Source: Proteiniphilum sp. UBA5384 | GTDB taxonomy: Bacteria > Bacteroidota > Bacteroidia > Bacteroidales > Dysgonomonadaceae | NCBI RefSeq assembly: GCF_002410825.1 | Contig: NZ_DHOS01000002.1 | Location: 124,001-188,000, forward strand | Length of the DNA stretch: 64,000 bases | Reading direction: 5' to 3' | Part shown: positions 17,313 to 26,692 of the stretch, one piece after another | Numbering within the stretch: position 1 is the stretch's first letter | Layout: every line of letters begins with the position of its first letter | Program-made: the position numbers and the translations under genes | Notes under the pieces: generated by a model | Database searches by the model: none | Seen by the model: only the letters and a program-made list of their open reading frames with translations | Told to the model about the DNA's origin: nothing

Positions 17313-18854
17313 TTATTTCAATTCGGAAGTAGTGTATACATTGCCAAACGGATCCCGTGCTTCAATCTTGAAATTGGCTTCAGATGCCTTTCCTGTTAGT
17401 TGACCTTTGTAGAAATGATTGGTCGATTTATCGAAATTAGATCCTTTTGCTTTTCCCAATTCTTCCAAATGATGATATAATGCCCAGTAATCTCTGCTGG
17501 AAACCGGTGTCATATTTCCTACTTCGGTTCCATCTTGGTACAATTTCACGGTCCAACGGTTATCGGCATTCCAGATATTAGCGACAATCCACCCGTCACC
17601 TGCCAGACTAAGGTTAACAGGAGCTCCAAAGACATAAGTATATTTGTTGGTCGGTCCAAACGCTTTCGATGCGTCATACGCTCTGATCTGAAAATCTGCT
17701 GGAAGACTGGTTGCTTTATAATACCAGCTCTTCATCGTATTTCCTTTTATTTCGTATATCCCATATCCGTTTGGCGCCCCATCGGCACAAAGATCTGAAT
17801 TCCACCATGCTCCACATGCCGCACCATGTACATGTTCATATACAGTTTTACCATTCACGCTATGCAGGTAATTGATTTGGTAATGGGTATGACCTATCAT
17901 CAGGTGGGCTTCTGCAAAAGTAGATAGTAGGTCCAGCACTTCCCTGTAATATGCCTGGTGGTCGCTTGTCCCTCCTGTTCGGAACGGCATATGAGTACAC
18001 AAGATGACCATTTTATCCTTGGATACGTAAGATAAGTCTTCTTGTAGCCATTTCCACTGGCTGGCAGTAAAACCTCCCGAATATTGCTGCTTGCCTGTAT
18101 AAATCACATTGTCCATCGAGATAATATGTACATTGCCTCGATTGAAAGAGTAATCGGTGGGACCGAACAGGTCTTGAAAGTTTTCCACACTTTTTTCATC
18201 GTTGGCGGCTGTTTCCAGATGATCATGGTTACCAATGGTTTGAAAAAAGGGTAGTGATTGTTTTGCCATGGAAGCTTTCATATCGCTCCATAACTCAGGC
18301 GAGTCGAAAATTATATCACCCAGGGTAATGGCATATACATTTTGATATTGGGCTGTCATCCGGTTGATATCCGGAATGGTTTCCCCTTTATACCTGTTCA
18401 CTTCACTGGAATTCCTGCATTGAGGATCAGCCACGCAGAACAATGCAAATTCATTTTCTATTGATTGCTTTTCAACTTTGAAGTCCTGACGAATCTTTTT
18501 ATCCTTGGAAATTAACTTCTCAAAGAATTTAGGATAATTATCCTCATCTACTATTATTTTGCAATCGGAAGGTGTGCTGTAATATACGAATTTAGCTTTC
18601 TTATTTCGTACAAGTTGATAGACACCATTCTGATCTGTCTTCACACAAGAGAATCCATCGGTAACAACAATATCGCTAACACCTTTATTTTGTGTATCGG
18701 TAATTACCCCATATAACGTTGTTTCGGCCTTCAATTCGGTATTATTGACTACCGTTTCATCAGTATCGGGATTTATTATGTTATTGTTGCTTTCCGAACA
18801 AGCAAATACGAAGAGGGATAATATTAATAATAAATATTTCTTTTTTGTAATCAT
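17313..18854 (-). CDS. Calcineurin-like metallophosphoesterase lipoprotein
   Basis: A 513-residue protein with lipobox FVFAC (Cys19). Residues about 45-130 form a small beta-sandwich (YGVITDTQNKGVSDIVVTDG). The calcineurin-like core then shows all blocks: VADPQ (141-145, Asp143), LGDIIFD (178-184), GNHDH (208-212), CTHMPFR (286-292) and GHTHY (321-325). A C-terminal beta-domain follows. This N-core-C layout is known from Bacteroidetes surface phosphoesterases in Sus-like loci. It should use two metals to hydrolyse a phosphomonoester or diester. Being the only enzyme in this SusC/SusD operon, it suggests that the imported glycan is phosphate-bearing (inference). Confidence 0.88.
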   Translation of the reverse strand: MITKKKYLLLILSLFVFACSESNNNIINPDTDETVVNNTELKAETTLYGVITDTQNKGVSDIVVTDGFSCVKTDQNGVYQLVRNKKAKFVYYSTPSDCKIIVDEDNYPKFFEKLISKDKKIRQDFKVEKQSIENEFALFCVADPQCRNSSEVNRYKGETIPDINRMTAQYQNVYAITLGDIIFDSPELWSDMKASMAKQSLPFFQTIGNHDHLETAANDEKSVENFQDLFGPTDYSFNRGNVHIISMDNVIYTGKQQYSGGFTASQWKWLQEDLSYVSKDKMVILCTHMPFRTGGTSDHQAYYREVLDLLSTFAEAHLMIGHTHYQINYLHSVNGKTVYEHVHGAACGAWWNSDLCADGAPNGYGIYEIKGNTMKSWYYKATSLPADFQIRAYDASKAFGPTNKYTYVFGAPVNLSLAGDGWIVANIWNADNRWTVKLYQDGTEVGNMTPVSSRDYWALYHHLEELGKAKGSNFDKSTNHFYKGQLTGKASEANFKIEARDPFGNVYTTSELK

Positions 18855-18886
18855 AATATATTAGTTTGATAATTTTTTATTTCAAT

Positions 18887-20704
18887 CTATCTGTTTTCCC
18901 ATAAATAATTTTGTGTCAGATTAGGATTTCTTGTAATAGCATTAGTGGGGATAGGACGTAAATATTTATATTCACTCCATACCCGGTTGAAATTCCAAAC
19001 CAGATTATTATCGGAATTGATAGAAAATGTTAAATTTGCCAAACTACTCGAAATAGCAACGGAGGTAGCTGTTTCTGTAGCATCGATCTTGAAATCTACA
19101 ATCCCGTCACCATTGAAATCGTATTCGGCATTTGTGTCGGGAATATAAATACCTGTCCATGGTTTTTCAGCACTGTTTAATAATTCTCCCATGTGCCAGC
19201 GCATCAGGTCGTCCCAGCGAAGCCCCATTTCGAGACACAATTCTATCCCACGTTCTCTGCGCACTTCCAGTATATAGGTATCATCAATGGTGTTATTGAA
19301 ATATTCCATCATATATGGGTCAACTGAAGTAGGAATAACTGAAGTGACGCCGGCTCTGTGTCTTAATAAGGCGATTGACCTGTTCCATTCTGCTTGTCCC
19401 ATTTCCCCCAATTCAGCTTTTGCTTCAGCATAGTTGAGCAACACTTCGGCATAACGCAGTATAGGTAATGAATTCCAACTGACATGACTTGATAATACAT
19501 TATTGTTGTCAATGGTGAATTTTATAGGCTTGTAACCTGTACGGGTATTCAGCCAATTAGGAGCGTAAGGTTGTTCAATATTGTTGATAGTCATCTTATA
19601 ATCAGGACTAATGACTGTTTGTTTCATACGGTAATCCCTGTTATTAAATTCATCTTTAAATTCAGTAGTTTTATAATCTGATTTATTGGTGAAAGGTGTA
19701 CCGTCAAGCATCAGGTAGGTATTCATGAACCGTTTTGTCAACGATGTTTTATTGCCATAAGTCGCAGAATAGTATACTCCGCTTAAATTGTGTAAAGCAG
19801 ACAAATCTGTACTGTATTTTCGTCCCCATATTACTTCTTTGGTTTTGATGTCAGCACTTACAAAAAGACTGCGATAGGCTGTTTGTACATCATCGTCAAC
19901 CAGTGAATATACCCTACTGTCCATGATTTCTTCTGCGGCAGATACTGCTTCGTTCAGAAATTTCTTAATATTGGCCTCTCGGTCTTCCCATTGCTTACCG
20001 GTGGAAGGATCCACTGAATGGTATTTACGGTAGGTGCCTTCGAAAAGACAAACTCTTGATTTGAATGCCAATACGGTCCATTTGCTGATACCTGTTCCTC
20101 CGGCGATATATTTTTCAGTGGAAAGGCAGTTATTGGCTGCAAAAGTAAGATCTTCCAATATCTTATCCATCACATATTCGCGTGAGTCCCTAGCTTTGTA
20201 TAATGCTTCTGTATCACTTGATTGGACGACAAAATCATAGAACGGAACAGCTCCGAATGTTTGTACTTTGTCATAATAAAACCATGCTCTCCAGAAACGG
20301 CCCACTCCTTCATAGTGATTATATATTTCGGGATTCACATTATTTTTGCAACTTACCATATTGACCAGGAAATAATTGATATTTCGAAGATTACTCCATG
20401 AACCTTCGGCCCATCCTCCTTGATTTCCGGGGGATACATTTCCGTCGGGACGAAGCAGATCGGTTGACAACTGTATAGCACAATTGTCGGCGTTGATATC
20501 ATAAGAATTATGTCCGATCGTTTCATATGCCGGTGTCATCTTGTTGAGGAATCCATTTGTGTATAATACCAAATCAGCCTCTTTTTGAAAAAAAGCTCCA
20601 GCGTTTATTGAGTCGTATGTTTCCCTATCCAGAAAATCATCGCAAGAGGATATGGCCAACAATGTTGCCATACCAAGTAATATTATATATATAAAATTTT
20701 TCAT
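18887..20704 (-). CDS. SusD/RagB-family outer-membrane nutrient-binding lipoprotein
   Basis: A 605-residue protein with lipobox AISSC (Cys21) followed by DDFLDRE, the usual SusD N-terminus. The fold signatures are present: YFLVNM...GVGRFWRAWFYYDKV near residues 115-150 and the C-terminal LRYAEVLLNYAEAKAELG and ERGIELCLEMGLRWDDLMRW. It caps the paired SusC barrel encoded 23 bp upstream and binds the substrate at the surface. The start ATG at 20704 is well placed. Confidence 0.95.
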   Translation of the reverse strand: MKNFIYIILLGMATLLAISSCDDFLDRETYDSINAGAFFQKEADLVLYTNGFLNKMTPAYETIGHNSYDINADNCAIQLSTDLLRPDGNVSPGNQGGWAEGSWSNLRNINYFLVNMVSCKNNVNPEIYNHYEGVGRFWRAWFYYDKVQTFGAVPFYDFVVQSSDTEALYKARDSREYVMDKILEDLTFAANNCLSTEKYIAGGTGISKWTVLAFKSRVCLFEGTYRKYHSVDPSTGKQWEDREANIKKFLNEAVSAAEEIMDSRVYSLVDDDVQTAYRSLFVSADIKTKEVIWGRKYSTDLSALHNLSGVYYSATYGNKTSLTKRFMNTYLMLDGTPFTNKSDYKTTEFKDEFNNRDYRMKQTVISPDYKMTINNIEQPYAPNWLNTRTGYKPIKFTIDNNNVLSSHVSWNSLPILRYAEVLLNYAEAKAELGEMGQAEWNRSIALLRHRAGVTSVIPTSVDPYMMEYFNNTIDDTYILEVRRERGIELCLEMGLRWDDLMRWHMGELLNSAEKPWTGIYIPDTNAEYDFNGDGIVDFKIDATETATSVAISSSLANLTFSINSDNNLVWNFNRVWSEYKYLRPIPTNAITRNPNLTQNYLWENR

Positions 20705-20727
20705 ATCTAATTAATTTAAGCCGTTAA

Positions 20728-23700
20728 TCAAAATGTAAGATTTATTCCGAATGTTACATTTTTCAGCATGGGGTAGGAGTATCCTTGTCCTGTGCCACTC
20801 AATCCTCCAGAGGTAGAGGCAGCGAAGTCGGAATCGCCCGATTCTATGACTTCCGGGTCGAACATATCTGTATGCTTGAATAATGGAGAGAAAGTAAACA
20901 AGTTTTCTCCCGAAACATAGATTTTAAGTGCTTCGAGTCCGATCTTGCTACAAATATTTCTATTGAAAGTGTAATCAACAGTTACATTTTTCAAACGTAC
21001 ATAAGCCGCATTTTGCAGATAGTGCGTATTCTCCCAAGTCAGCGGTCCATCATTTCTGTTTGCCGCAAGGGAAACGCGTCGCGACCAATAGGGATTTTTG
21101 TCCATATTTGTTACCACCCAGTTTTCATTCGTCTTGTCCACATTTACAATTTTGTTCCCCGTTTGAGATTTCATTAAAAAACTATACGAACGGTTATGTT
21201 GACCCCAGAAGAAACCGCTCTCGGTCCATGGATACCAGTCTCTTTTGCCTACTCCCTGAAACAGCATGGATAAGCCTATGTTATTCCAGTTAGCAGATAG
21301 GTTAAGACTGAAATGATAACGGGGAGAAGCATTCCCTATGATATCCATATCGCCATGATCGGAGAGTGTACGGCTTCCTTTGGTCATTATACCATCCCCA
21401 TCTAAGTCGACAAACCGCAGGTCTCCTGCAAAGGCTTCGAACATTTCTCCATTTTTGAAAAAGTTATAGGCAGGACCATTTTTTGCTTCGGCATTGCTGG
21501 CATAAATGCCTGCTGTCCTGAAGCCCCATATTTCTCCTATTTCCATTCCTTTATAATATGTGGTCAGATCGCCGGTTTCGTTAAAATAGTCGGTAATCCA
21601 ACTTCGGCTATCCCATACCATCCCTCTTATTCCATAATTGAATGGTTTCCCGCCTAATATAAATGAGTCTCTCCAGTTCACACTCAATTCCCAACCTTTG
21701 GTTTTCAAGCTGGCATAGTTGCCCTTAGGAGCTGCACTCCCTAAAACGTGAGGTAGGTTAGGTCCTACAGTGTACAAGTCTTCGGTATTGCGTCTATATA
21801 CATCTCCGGTGATGTTTAACCGGCTATTCAGGAATTCTAGGTCGAGGCCGAGGTTGTATGTAACTACTTTTTCCCATGTTATATCATCGGGAATAAGGTC
21901 GGGGACATCCGTATAAGGAGATTGAACGCCATTGATAAGTACGGAAGATTTTTTGATAGACATTGTTTCGAGGAACTGATAAGGGGAGATATTGGCATTT
22001 CCCAGAGAACCGATACTGGCTCTTATTTTTAAATTATCCAACCATTTTTCAGTTGGGTCCTTGAACCAGGGTTCTTCAGATAACCTCCAGCCGAGCGAAG
22101 CCGATGGGAAAAATCCCCATTGGGAATTGGAGGGAAATTTGGAAGATCCATCGTAACGTGCGCTTAACTCAGCCAGGTAACGGCCATCATAAGCGTAATT
22201 TACACGTGAAAATAGACCTACCAATCCCCATGTATTACCTCCTGACGTGGCGGAAATATAATCTCCATCCATCAATGTAAATGAAGGATTGGATGGGTAT
22301 AAATTGCCTTTTCGGTAGGTTTTCTGGTTTTTGTATTCCCTGTCTTCAATATTCCATCCTGCTACAATATTGAGGTCATGCTTTTCTGTCAGTTTTGGCG
22401 TATATGTTCCGACTATATTTGAAGACATATAGTTCGTGTCGTATCTCCAATCTTCGAGTGAAGAATCAATATTATTCTGCCCGGAAACATCGATTCCTGT
22501 ATAATAAGTATACAGGTTTTCCATTCTACGTCGTTGTGCACGTATTCCTTTATAGGTGAAGTCGGCAGTAACCTTCAACACCTTGGGCACAATATCCATT
22601 CTCAATATAGTGGTATTGGCTATTTCAAGATTATTGTCTTCCTGCCAGGAGGTTCCTTCTGCAAATGCTGCATAACCTGTCCTAGCAGCTGTGTGTGTCC
22701 ATGTACCGTCCGGATTTTTAATGTTTGCCACGGGAAAGCCGAACATTTCTAATTGCTTTCCCACTACATTTTGTCCGTAGTGTACCATTGGCTGTTTATA
22801 GAAATCTTTCACAAAGCTTGTATTGTTTTCAAGGGTCAGCCACGGACGTATCTTTACCGAACCTTTGGCTCGCATGTTATATTTATTAAAATCTTCTTTT
22901 CCCACTTTATAAATTCCATTCTGCCCATAATAGCGTCCTGATACATAGTAATTTATATTATCCTGTCCTCCTTGAACCGTAATGGAATGGGCTGTAGAGA
23001 AATTTCTTCTTTTATAAAATTCCTTAAGCCAGTTCGTATTCCCATAATAGATATAATTGCCATTCTCATCAATATTATAATTATCCATTGTCGGATCAGC
23101 CTGCCGTCGTTTCAATTCTTCGTACCATGCATCTGAATAAGGGAAATAGTTATTCATCATCGGAGGAACTGTCGATGTAGGAGTAGAGTTCAGGTATGCC
23201 TGGCGAAAGCCTTCCACCCATTCTACCGGATCGCTCACGATATGGTCTTCCCATAGTGTCGTACGACTAAGAGCGGATACGGATCCACTATAATTTACTC
23301 GGATTTTTCCTTTTTGGGGATCCTTTGTGGTAACCAATATAACTCCGAATGCCCCGCGTGCACCATAAACTGCAGCAGAGGAGGCATCTTTCAAAACAGA
23401 GATATTGGCAATGTCGTCGGGATTGATGCTGGACAAATCTCCTTCAGCGCCATCAATAAGTACCAATGCGCTACCTCCTTGACCTAACGAGTTGTTATGC
23501 TCTCCGCCACCTATCTTTCGTGCTTTGAAACTTGTGTTTTGCTGCCGGATACTTACCCGCCCTTCATGTCCCGGTTTTCCGTCTACCTGAACGATATTAA
23601 GCCCCGGTATTTGTCCCTGTAGCGATCGGGTGATATTGGGATTGGGTCTGTTTTCGATAGCATCACCTCCAAGATTTTCTACTGCACCAACGATATTTCT

Positions 23701-24399
23701 TTTTTTCAGGACACCATATCCCACAACAACGACGTCATCCAGAGTCCTTGCATCCTCCTTCAGAACAATCTCTAATTTTGTTTTACCGGCAATGGGAATA
23801 TCCTGACCAAGGTATCCGATATAAGAAACCTGAAGTATGGCATCTTTGCCTATGTTTAATGAAAAAGTTCCGTCAATATCTGTTACCGTTCCGTTAGTTG
23901 TTCCTTTCTCAATAATGTTTGCTCCAATAACCGGTTCTCCATCTTCATCGGTTACTTTACCCGTTATTGTCTTGGTCTGCTGTTGAGTAACTTCCATCAA
24001 GCGGGTTATATCTGCTTTGTTCTGTTGTGCCTTCTTTGAAAGTATAATATAGTCATTTTCAAAGTTATAACCAATATCGGTGTTTGAGAATGCTGTATTG
24101 AGGTAAGAAGATACTTTATCTGAACTTTGCCGAAAATCTACCTCCCGCTTGGTGTCTATTTCCCGGTTGCTGTAAACCACCAGATAATCGGTTTGTCTTT
24201 CGATTTCGTTGATTAATTGTCCGACGGTGATAGAGTTATTCTTTAACTCAATAACCGCATCCTGTGCATTGGTGTTAATCGCCATCAGCTGAAAAGTGAA
24301 GGCAAATAAAAATAGTAGACAGATTTTCATGATCTTAATAAGTTCATTATAATCACTTTTTTTAAGCAAAAAGTAATTTGATGAAATGTTTATTTTCAT
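20728..24399 (-). CDS. SusC/RagA-family TonB-dependent transporter with STN domain
   Basis: A 1223-residue outer-membrane transporter. After a long signal region (1-46) comes an STN domain (about 55-122, ITVGQLINEIERQTDYLVVYS), which lets such receptors signal to a FecR anti-sigma factor. A carboxypeptidase-regulatory-like domain (TITGKVTDEDGEPVIGANI, from 144), the TonB plug (about 225-350) and a 22-strand barrel ending in TFGINLTF follow. A FecR gene precedes it (24543-25514), consistent with trans-envelope regulation. Substrate is unknown, but the operon's phosphoesterase hints at a phosphorylated glycan. Confidence 0.96.
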   Translation of the reverse strand: MKINISSNYFLLKKSDYNELIKIMKICLLFLFAFTFQLMAINTNAQDAVIELKNNSITVGQLINEIERQTDYLVVYSNREIDTKREVDFRQSSDKVSSYLNTAFSNTDIGYNFENDYIILSKKAQQNKADITRLMEVTQQQTKTITGKVTDEDGEPVIGANIIEKGTTNGTVTDIDGTFSLNIGKDAILQVSYIGYLGQDIPIAGKTKLEIVLKEDARTLDDVVVVGYGVLKKRNIVGAVENLGGDAIENRPNPNITRSLQGQIPGLNIVQVDGKPGHEGRVSIRQQNTSFKARKIGGGEHNNSLGQGGSALVLIDGAEGDLSSINPDDIANISVLKDASSAAVYGARGAFGVILVTTKDPQKGKIRVNYSGSVSALSRTTLWEDHIVSDPVEWVEGFRQAYLNSTPTSTVPPMMNNYFPYSDAWYEELKRRQADPTMDNYNIDENGNYIYYGNTNWLKEFYKRRNFSTAHSITVQGGQDNINYYVSGRYYGQNGIYKVGKEDFNKYNMRAKGSVKIRPWLTLENNTSFVKDFYKQPMVHYGQNVVGKQLEMFGFPVANIKNPDGTWTHTAARTGYAAFAEGTSWQEDNNLEIANTTILRMDIVPKVLKVTADFTYKGIRAQRRRMENLYTYYTGIDVSGQNNIDSSLEDWRYDTNYMSSNIVGTYTPKLTEKHDLNIVAGWNIEDREYKNQKTYRKGNLYPSNPSFTLMDGDYISATSGGNTWGLVGLFSRVNYAYDGRYLAELSARYDGSSKFPSNSQWGFFPSASLGWRLSEEPWFKDPTEKWLDNLKIRASIGSLGNANISPYQFLETMSIKKSSVLINGVQSPYTDVPDLIPDDITWEKVVTYNLGLDLEFLNSRLNITGDVYRRNTEDLYTVGPNLPHVLGSAAPKGNYASLKTKGWELSVNWRDSFILGGKPFNYGIRGMVWDSRSWITDYFNETGDLTTYYKGMEIGEIWGFRTAGIYASNAEAKNGPAYNFFKNGEMFEAFAGDLRFVDLDGDGIMTKGSRTLSDHGDMDIIGNASPRYHFSLNLSANWNNIGLSMLFQGVGKRDWYPWTESGFFWGQHNRSYSFLMKSQTGNKIVNVDKTNENWVVTNMDKNPYWSRRVSLAANRNDGPLTWENTHYLQNAAYVRLKNVTVDYTFNRNICSKIGLEALKIYVSGENLFTFSPLFKHTDMFDPEVIESGDSDFAASTSGGLSGTGQGYSYPMLKNVTFGINLTF

Positions 24400-24457
24400 A
24401 TATTTGTGTGTTTAGAGTGAATACTAAATAAATTGTCAAGTGTTTGCTTTATTCTGG

Positions 24458-24483
24458 GCGATAACTGTTGGCGCAGTTGTCGC
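24458..24483. other. Hairpin between fecR and susC
   Basis: The 10-nt arm GCGATAACTG (24458-24467) pairs with CAGTTGTCGC (24474-24483) except for one position, with loop TTGGCG. It lies in the fecR-susC gap. A T-rich run follows on the plus strand, not on the transcribed minus strand, so it looks more like a leader or processing structure than a terminator. Confidence 0.4.
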
Positions 24484-24542
24484 TCTTATTTTTCTGGTTT
24501 ATCTATCATAGGCATTCAATTATTTAAAAAGTTGTTATATGT

Positions 24543-25514
24543 TTATTTTGTTAATGTGATAAGGTTGTTTTCCCTATCGCTCTTTATTTTAAAGGATTGA
24601 ATTTTTTGTAATATACGTAAGATTTCATCGATACCGTCGCGCTGACGGAATTTTCCGGTATATCTTACATCAAAAATTTCCGGGTCTTCTACTACAATTT
24701 TCACATCGTAATAGAGTTGTAATTTCTCAATGATAACGATTAAACGCTCGTTATTGAACGAGTAAATCCCATTTTTCCAAAGGATATGATCAGGATCACT
24801 GATATTGCTGACAGTCATATTGTTTCCTCTTATCACTACCTGTTCATCCGGTTTGAGGATGACACTTTCACTTTTATCGTTTGTCCGATACACCCTTAAG
24901 GAACCTTCTATCAATTCAGTCTGAATGTAATCTGCGTCAGGATAACTATATACATTGAACTGCGTTCCCAGCACTTCCATATCTATATACTGAGAGGAAA
25001 CGATAAACGGTCTGTTTCTATCCTTTGCCACATCAAAAAAAGCTTCTCCCAGAATTTCCACCTTTCTGTTTTTTTTAGAAAAATGGGAAGGATATTTCAA
25101 AGTAGACTGGGCATTCAACCAAATCTCCGTTCCGTCCTGCAATGTTATTTGGGCACGTTGTCCGACAGGAACATATAGTCTATTCATAGTTGAATCCATG
25201 ACTGTATCAGACAAATGCAATGTTGTCCAAACGGTGGAGGTGATGAGAATAAGTGCTATGGCAGCATATTTTGCGATATTCTCAAAAAGTTTTCTTCGGG
25301 CGTTTTGCTTGATCCGGTCAGTAAATTTCTTGTAATGTTTCACACCTTCATTCCTGTCAGAAGAATGGGGTGCGAGTTGTGAAACCGCATTCAAGTTCTG
25401 CAGGTGGATAAACTCAGCTTTTAACCGACTGTCATTTTCAATACGGTGAAGTAATTCCAATCGTTCTTCGACCGGTATTTCGCCTAAAAAATATCGCAAA
25501 AGTTGTTCGTCCAT
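24543..25514 (-). CDS. FecR-family anti-sigma factor
   Basis: A 323-residue protein. The N-terminal cytoplasmic part (1-80) includes LLRYFLGEIPVEERLELLHRI. One transmembrane segment lies at about 82-97. The periplasmic FecR domain follows (VPVGQRAQITLQDGTEIWLNAQSTLKYPSHF and VEILGEAFFDVAKDRNRPFIV). The C-terminal DUF4974-like region (NERLIVIIEKLQLYYDVKI) is typical of Bacteroidetes. It should restrain the ECF sigma factor at 25981-26544 until the STN domain of the downstream SusC signals substrate. The sigma gene is 466 bp away, whereas such pairs are usually almost contiguous. Confidence 0.93.
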   Translation of the reverse strand: MDEQLLRYFLGEIPVEERLELLHRIENDSRLKAEFIHLQNLNAVSQLAPHSSDRNEGVKHYKKFTDRIKQNARRKLFENIAKYAAIALILITSTVWTTLHLSDTVMDSTMNRLYVPVGQRAQITLQDGTEIWLNAQSTLKYPSHFSKKNRKVEILGEAFFDVAKDRNRPFIVSSQYIDMEVLGTQFNVYSYPDADYIQTELIEGSLRVYRTNDKSESVILKPDEQVVIRGNNMTVSNISDPDHILWKNGIYSFNNERLIVIIEKLQLYYDVKIVVEDPEIFDVRYTGKFRQRDGIDEILRILQKIQSFKIKSDRENNLITLTK

Positions 25515-25980
25515 ATTAATGCTTGTTATACATAAGACGAATGGATAATAAAAATCCGCTAAAGAAAATCAATTTTTTATTGATTCAGAAGGTTTCTGCT
25601 CCGATAAATGTAAAATGAAATCTTTAAGTATTTTATTTTTTGTGCTTTATGGTTTATTTGGTCGTGCTAATATTTGTATAAGTGTTTGCTTATTTGCTTC
25701 TCATTTCTGATTGAGTTTTGTAATTTCCTGTCTTGACAGTTTTGCGCCCTTCTTTTAATCTTACCTTTAATTCCTTAACAGAATATTGGCAGGGGTATTT
25801 TAGTTGTGATTTTTTTAATTCACAAACGTACTTCAAAGCGGACTCAAGTAGAACAGCATCACTCTTGATTTCTTGGATCAATTCCTTTTCCTTTAATTTG
25901 ATCTGTATTGTGTTTATAATAAGCTCTTTACCCTGTATTTGTCAGAAGAGCAAAGATATACATCTTTTTTATAAATATCA
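25515..25980. other. 466-bp gap between ECF sigma and fecR, no convincing gene
   Basis: The only notable content is a minus-strand open frame whose first usable start is TTG at 25881 and which stops at 25690 (63 codons, Lys/Glu-rich). It has no ATG, and I recognise no family. The remainder is AT-rich spacer. A decayed insertion between the regulatory genes is possible. Confidence 0.4.
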
Positions 25981-26544
25981 TCAAACAAAAAAGAAAAGGA
26001 AGAGCAGCACATAATCTTTTAATGCTTCTTTTAGTTTTTTGTAGGCAATGGCCATTTGGCTCTCGACAGTGTTGATGGAGATATTGAGTTCATGGGCGAT
26101 TACTTTTTGTTTCTTTCCTTCGAGTTTGTTCATCACAAAAATTTTCCGGCATTTCTCGGGTAGGCTCTCTATGGCATCTTGGATAATGGTATCGATATTG
26201 GATTCATTGAGGAACTTATTGTCCAATGCTTCGAGCGATTCAAATTTTAGTCTCAGCGTACGGATATATTCAGATTGTATTTCTTCTGCGGCCTGTTGCT
26301 CTAATGTTTTTCGGCGGAGAAAGTCGATGCACCTGTTTTTTAACATCATAAACAGAAAGCCGTTGAGGTTGACAAAAGAGGTGAATTCCAACTGTTTTTC
26401 CCATAGCTCAAAGAAAATATCCTGCACAATATTTTCCGCATCTTCTTCACGGATCACATATTGTCGGGCAAAGCGATTCATCTTCGAATAGAAAGAGAGA
26501 TACACTTTTTCAAATTGAACCTTATATATAGGAGTGGCCTGCAC
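25981..26544 (-). CDS. RNA polymerase ECF-type sigma factor
   Basis: A 187-residue protein. Sigma region 2 occupies about 10-80 (FEKVYLSFYSKMNRFARQYV, then AENIVQDIFFELWEKQ and LKNRCIDFLRRK). Region 4 is at about 120-175 (AIESLPEKCRKIFVMNKLEGKKQKVIAHELNIS... INTVESQMAIAYKKLKEAL). The reading frame begins at a GTG at 26544; no in-frame ATG precedes the sigma-2 domain. It belongs with the FecR at 24543-25514 and the STN-SusC operon. The C-terminus ends in an odd hydrophobic tail (VLLFLFFFV). Confidence 0.93.
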   Translation of the reverse strand: MQATPIYKVQFEKVYLSFYSKMNRFARQYVIREEDAENIVQDIFFELWEKQLEFTSFVNLNGFLFMMLKNRCIDFLRRKTLEQQAAEEIQSEYIRTLRLKFESLEALDNKFLNESNIDTIIQDAIESLPEKCRKIFVMNKLEGKKQKVIAHELNISINTVESQMAIAYKKLKEALKDYVLLFLFFFV

Positions 26545-26584
26545 AGAATAAAAGTTTTTGCATTTTTTTCGATATACTGGAAGT

Positions 26585-26592
26585 CAAAAATA
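26585..26592 (-). promoter_or_regulatory. Possible -7 box of the ECF sigma gene
   Basis: On the minus strand the sequence TATTTTTG fits the Bacteroidetes -7 consensus TAnnTTTG and lies 40 bp upstream of the GTG start at 26544. No good TTTG -33 box is present at the right distance. Confidence 0.35.
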
Positions 26593-26606
26593 CAAAAAAA
26601 TATCAT

Positions 26607-26665
26607 ACCCGGATCAATCAGCTATTATTTAACAACCAACCGCCCTTTCCCTGTAAAATCCGGGT
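26607..26665 (-). terminator. Possible terminator after the RND efflux operon
   Basis: An 8-bp inverted repeat (ACCCGGAT at 26607-26614, ATCCGGGT at 26658-26665) with a long loop is followed on the minus strand by a run of seven Ts. It lies just past the stop codon of the outer-membrane factor gene. The long loop makes this a tentative call. Confidence 0.35.
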
Positions 26666-26692
26666 AATACTGTGGGGGTGGTTTTATAAGAG

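Noticed and set aside
21008..21016. A further GCATTTTGC inside the first susC gene
   Set aside because: Lies within coding sequence with no surrounding palindrome; taken as chance.
25690..25881. 63-codon minus-strand frame between ECF sigma and fecR
   Set aside because: It begins at TTG, has no ATG, no recognised family and a Lys/Glu-heavy composition. Listed only as content of the gap.
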